NCBI GenBank assembly: GCA_019634165.1
Contig: JAHQVT010000006.1
Coordinates: 744,001 to 808,000, forward strand
Reading direction: 5' to 3'
From: Rhodospirillales bacterium
GTDB lineage: Bacteria > Pseudomonadota > Alphaproteobacteria > Rhodospirillales > Thalassospiraceae
Length of the DNA: 64,000 nt
Shown here: piece by piece, positions 62,747 through 64,000 of the stretch
Numbering within the stretch: position 1 is the first letter of the stretch
Layout: every line of letters starts with the position of its first letter
Program-made: the position numbers and the translations under genes
The notes under the pieces: model-generated
What the model was told of the DNA's origin: nothing
Databases searched by the model: none
The model's input: the letters and a program-made list of their open reading frames with translations, nothing else

Positions 62747-63979
62747 TCAGGCAGGTTTTTCTGATGTCACGATAAGTGATGTTGCCTCAAGGGTTCTATG
62801 AACCGGGCATTTATCGGCAATCTCAAGCAATCTGGCGCGGGTCTGCGCATCCAGATCGCCAATAAAAGTCAGCTTGCGTTCAAACCGGTCAATTTTTCCA
62901 CTTTTTGGCAGACGATCTTTTGCGCATTCGGTGCAGTCATCGGAATGCACCTTGTCATGTCGTATTTCGGCCCGGACGGCTTCTAGTGGAATGTTTTTAT
63001 GATCGGCATACATCCGCACCGTCATTACCGTGCAACTGCCAAGGGCTGCTGATAAGAACCCATACGGTGATGGTCCGCTATCAAATCCACCAACGGATTC
63101 TGGTTCATCTGCCAACATCCGATGACGCCCTGTCATCACCATCGACTGAAATTTTCCCAGCCCGGTTTCGCGCACCATCACACCTTCGACGATCTCAATC
63201 GGTGTTTCAGCAGATTCAGGCAAATAATGCTTGGCCCATGCGGCAATAACCGATGCGGCATAGCTTGCATCCGCAGGATCACGCAGCAAATGATCGGCCC
63301 GATCAAGCGACACAAAGCTTTTGGGATGTTTTGCTGCCTCAAAGATACGACCGGCGTTTTCAATACCGACAGTTTCATCCAAAGGGGCATGCATAATCAG
63401 AAGCGCCTTTTTCATATGCCCAACAGAATGGGCAAGATCATGTTTGGCCAGATCATCAACAAATTGGCGTTTAATGACAAATGGCCGCCCACCAAGGGAG
63501 ACTTCTGTTTCGCCGGTCTCTTTGATGGTTGCAAGATGTTCGGCGAAATTGTGGGTTACATGGTCAATGTCGGCGGGTGCACCAATGGTCGCAACGGCGG
63601 TTGCTTCCTGTATCCGTTCGGCAACCGCAAGAACTGCTGCACCGCCAAGTGAATGACCAATCAATATTTTGGGCGCTTCATATTCGTCGCGCAAAAAATC
63701 GGCTGCGCGTTCCAGATCGTCCAGATTGGACGTAAAGTTGGTTGACGCAAAATCCCCGCCCGACCCGCCAAGCCCGGTAAAGTCAAACCGCAACACGCCG
63801 ATCCCTTCCATGGTCAAGGATTGCGCAATTTTGCGCGATGCCGTCAGATCCTTGCTGCAGGTAAAACAATGGGCAAACAGCGCATATGCCTTGACCGGTC
63901 CTTCTGGCAAATCAAGACGTGCGGCCAGTTTGGCACCATGGGCACCGTCAAACGTAAGTTTCATTGGTTTTCCGGGCAT
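62747..63979 (-). CDS. Alpha/beta-hydrolase fused to OsmC-type peroxidase domain
   Basis: This is a two-domain protein of 410 residues. The first 255 residues are an alpha/beta-hydrolase with nucleophile S110 in GHSLGG. The last 140 residues are an OsmC/Ohr-like domain with cysteines in LGSCTVMTVRMY and DKCPVHRTLE. OsmC proteins reduce organic hydroperoxides with paired cysteines, so the fusion may hydrolyse an ester and detoxify a peroxide. GGAGAA lies seven bases before ATG 63979. The fused form occurs in many proteobacteria, but its substrate is not known to me. Confidence 0.88.
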   Translation of the reverse strand: MPGKPMKLTFDGAHGAKLAARLDLPEGPVKAYALFAHCFTCSKDLTASRKIAQSLTMEGIGVLRFDFTGLGGSGGDFASTNFTSNLDDLERAADFLRDEYEAPKILIGHSLGGAAVLAVAERIQEATAVATIGAPADIDHVTHNFAEHLATIKETGETEVSLGGRPFVIKRQFVDDLAKHDLAHSVGHMKKALLIMHAPLDETVGIENAGRIFEAAKHPKSFVSLDRADHLLRDPADASYAASVIAAWAKHYLPESAETPIEIVEGVMVRETGLGKFQSMVMTGRHRMLADEPESVGGFDSGPSPYGFLSAALGSCTVMTVRMYADHKNIPLEAVRAEIRHDKVHSDDCTECAKDRLPKSGKIDRFERKLTFIGDLDAQTRARLLEIADKCPVHRTLEATSLIVTSEKPA

Positions 63980-64000
63980 TGGTATTCTCCAACAGGTTTG

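Noticed and set aside
1-64000. CRISPR arrays, IS elements, prophage or integron
   Set aside because: No regularly spaced repeats, transposase, integrase or phage structural genes were found; the inverted repeats seen are terminators or operator-like dyads.

Overview
The window looks like a chromosomal segment of a marine or soil alphaproteobacterium of the Rhodospirillales type. The order tig-clpP-clpX-lon, a two-subunit bacterioferritin, a DUF1127 protein, CueR/CopA copper control and many ABC systems for amines and sugars all fit. Thalassospira is my best guess for the genus, but that is inference from gene style, moderate GC content and gene neighbourhoods. No phage, IS element, integron, CRISPR array or rRNA was seen. 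The one tRNA is a tRNA-Leu(UAG).

Layout. 1-4779 (minus): protein quality control (lon partial, clpX, clpP, tig). 4893-8219 (minus): tRNA-Leu, malonyl-CoA decarboxylase, NAD(P)HX repair. 8417-10813 (plus): D-amino acid dehydrogenase followed by a soluble PAS histidine kinase. 10901-14370 (minus): copper operon with a textbook CueR promoter, a copA broken by a 12-base G/C run, cueR, and a membrane-anchored cytochrome c. 14484-15563 (minus): two bacterioferritin subunits with complementary active sites behind a Fur-like box. 15948-17632 (minus): DUF1127 protein and class III nucleotide cyclase. 17898-24577: glucose/mannose-type ABC operon facing an OmpR/EnvZ-type two-component pair whose regulator seems to start at CTG. 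24743-31376: surface lipoprotein, FAD oxidoreductase plus DUF2256, pgi, a fructokinase and a protein phosphatase.

31537-43077 is a putrescine/agmatine region: speB, puuC, puuR and puuA on the minus strand, with a divergent putrescine aminotransferase, a second PuuB-like oxidase and a group III truncated haemoglobin, then puuB and an iron-sulfur serine deaminase. It encodes both the gamma-glutamyl route and the direct transaminase route. 43238-50611 is a complete choline-to-glycine-betaine unit (betIBA divergent from choXWV). moaD lies beyond it.

51025-62665 is the most unusual part. A LysR regulator is divergent from a ten-gene block: a PotFGHI-like ABC importer, class III aminotransferase, BKACE (DUF849) beta-keto acid cleavage enzyme, histone-deacetylase-fold acetylpolyamine amidohydrolase, DauA-like FAD dehydrogenase, M20 deacylase and RidA. 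Two start/stop overlaps tie neighbouring enzymes together. I read it as an uncharacterised route for an N-acylated amine or diamino acid that passes through a beta-keto acid. The window ends with an alpha/beta-hydrolase-OsmC fusion.
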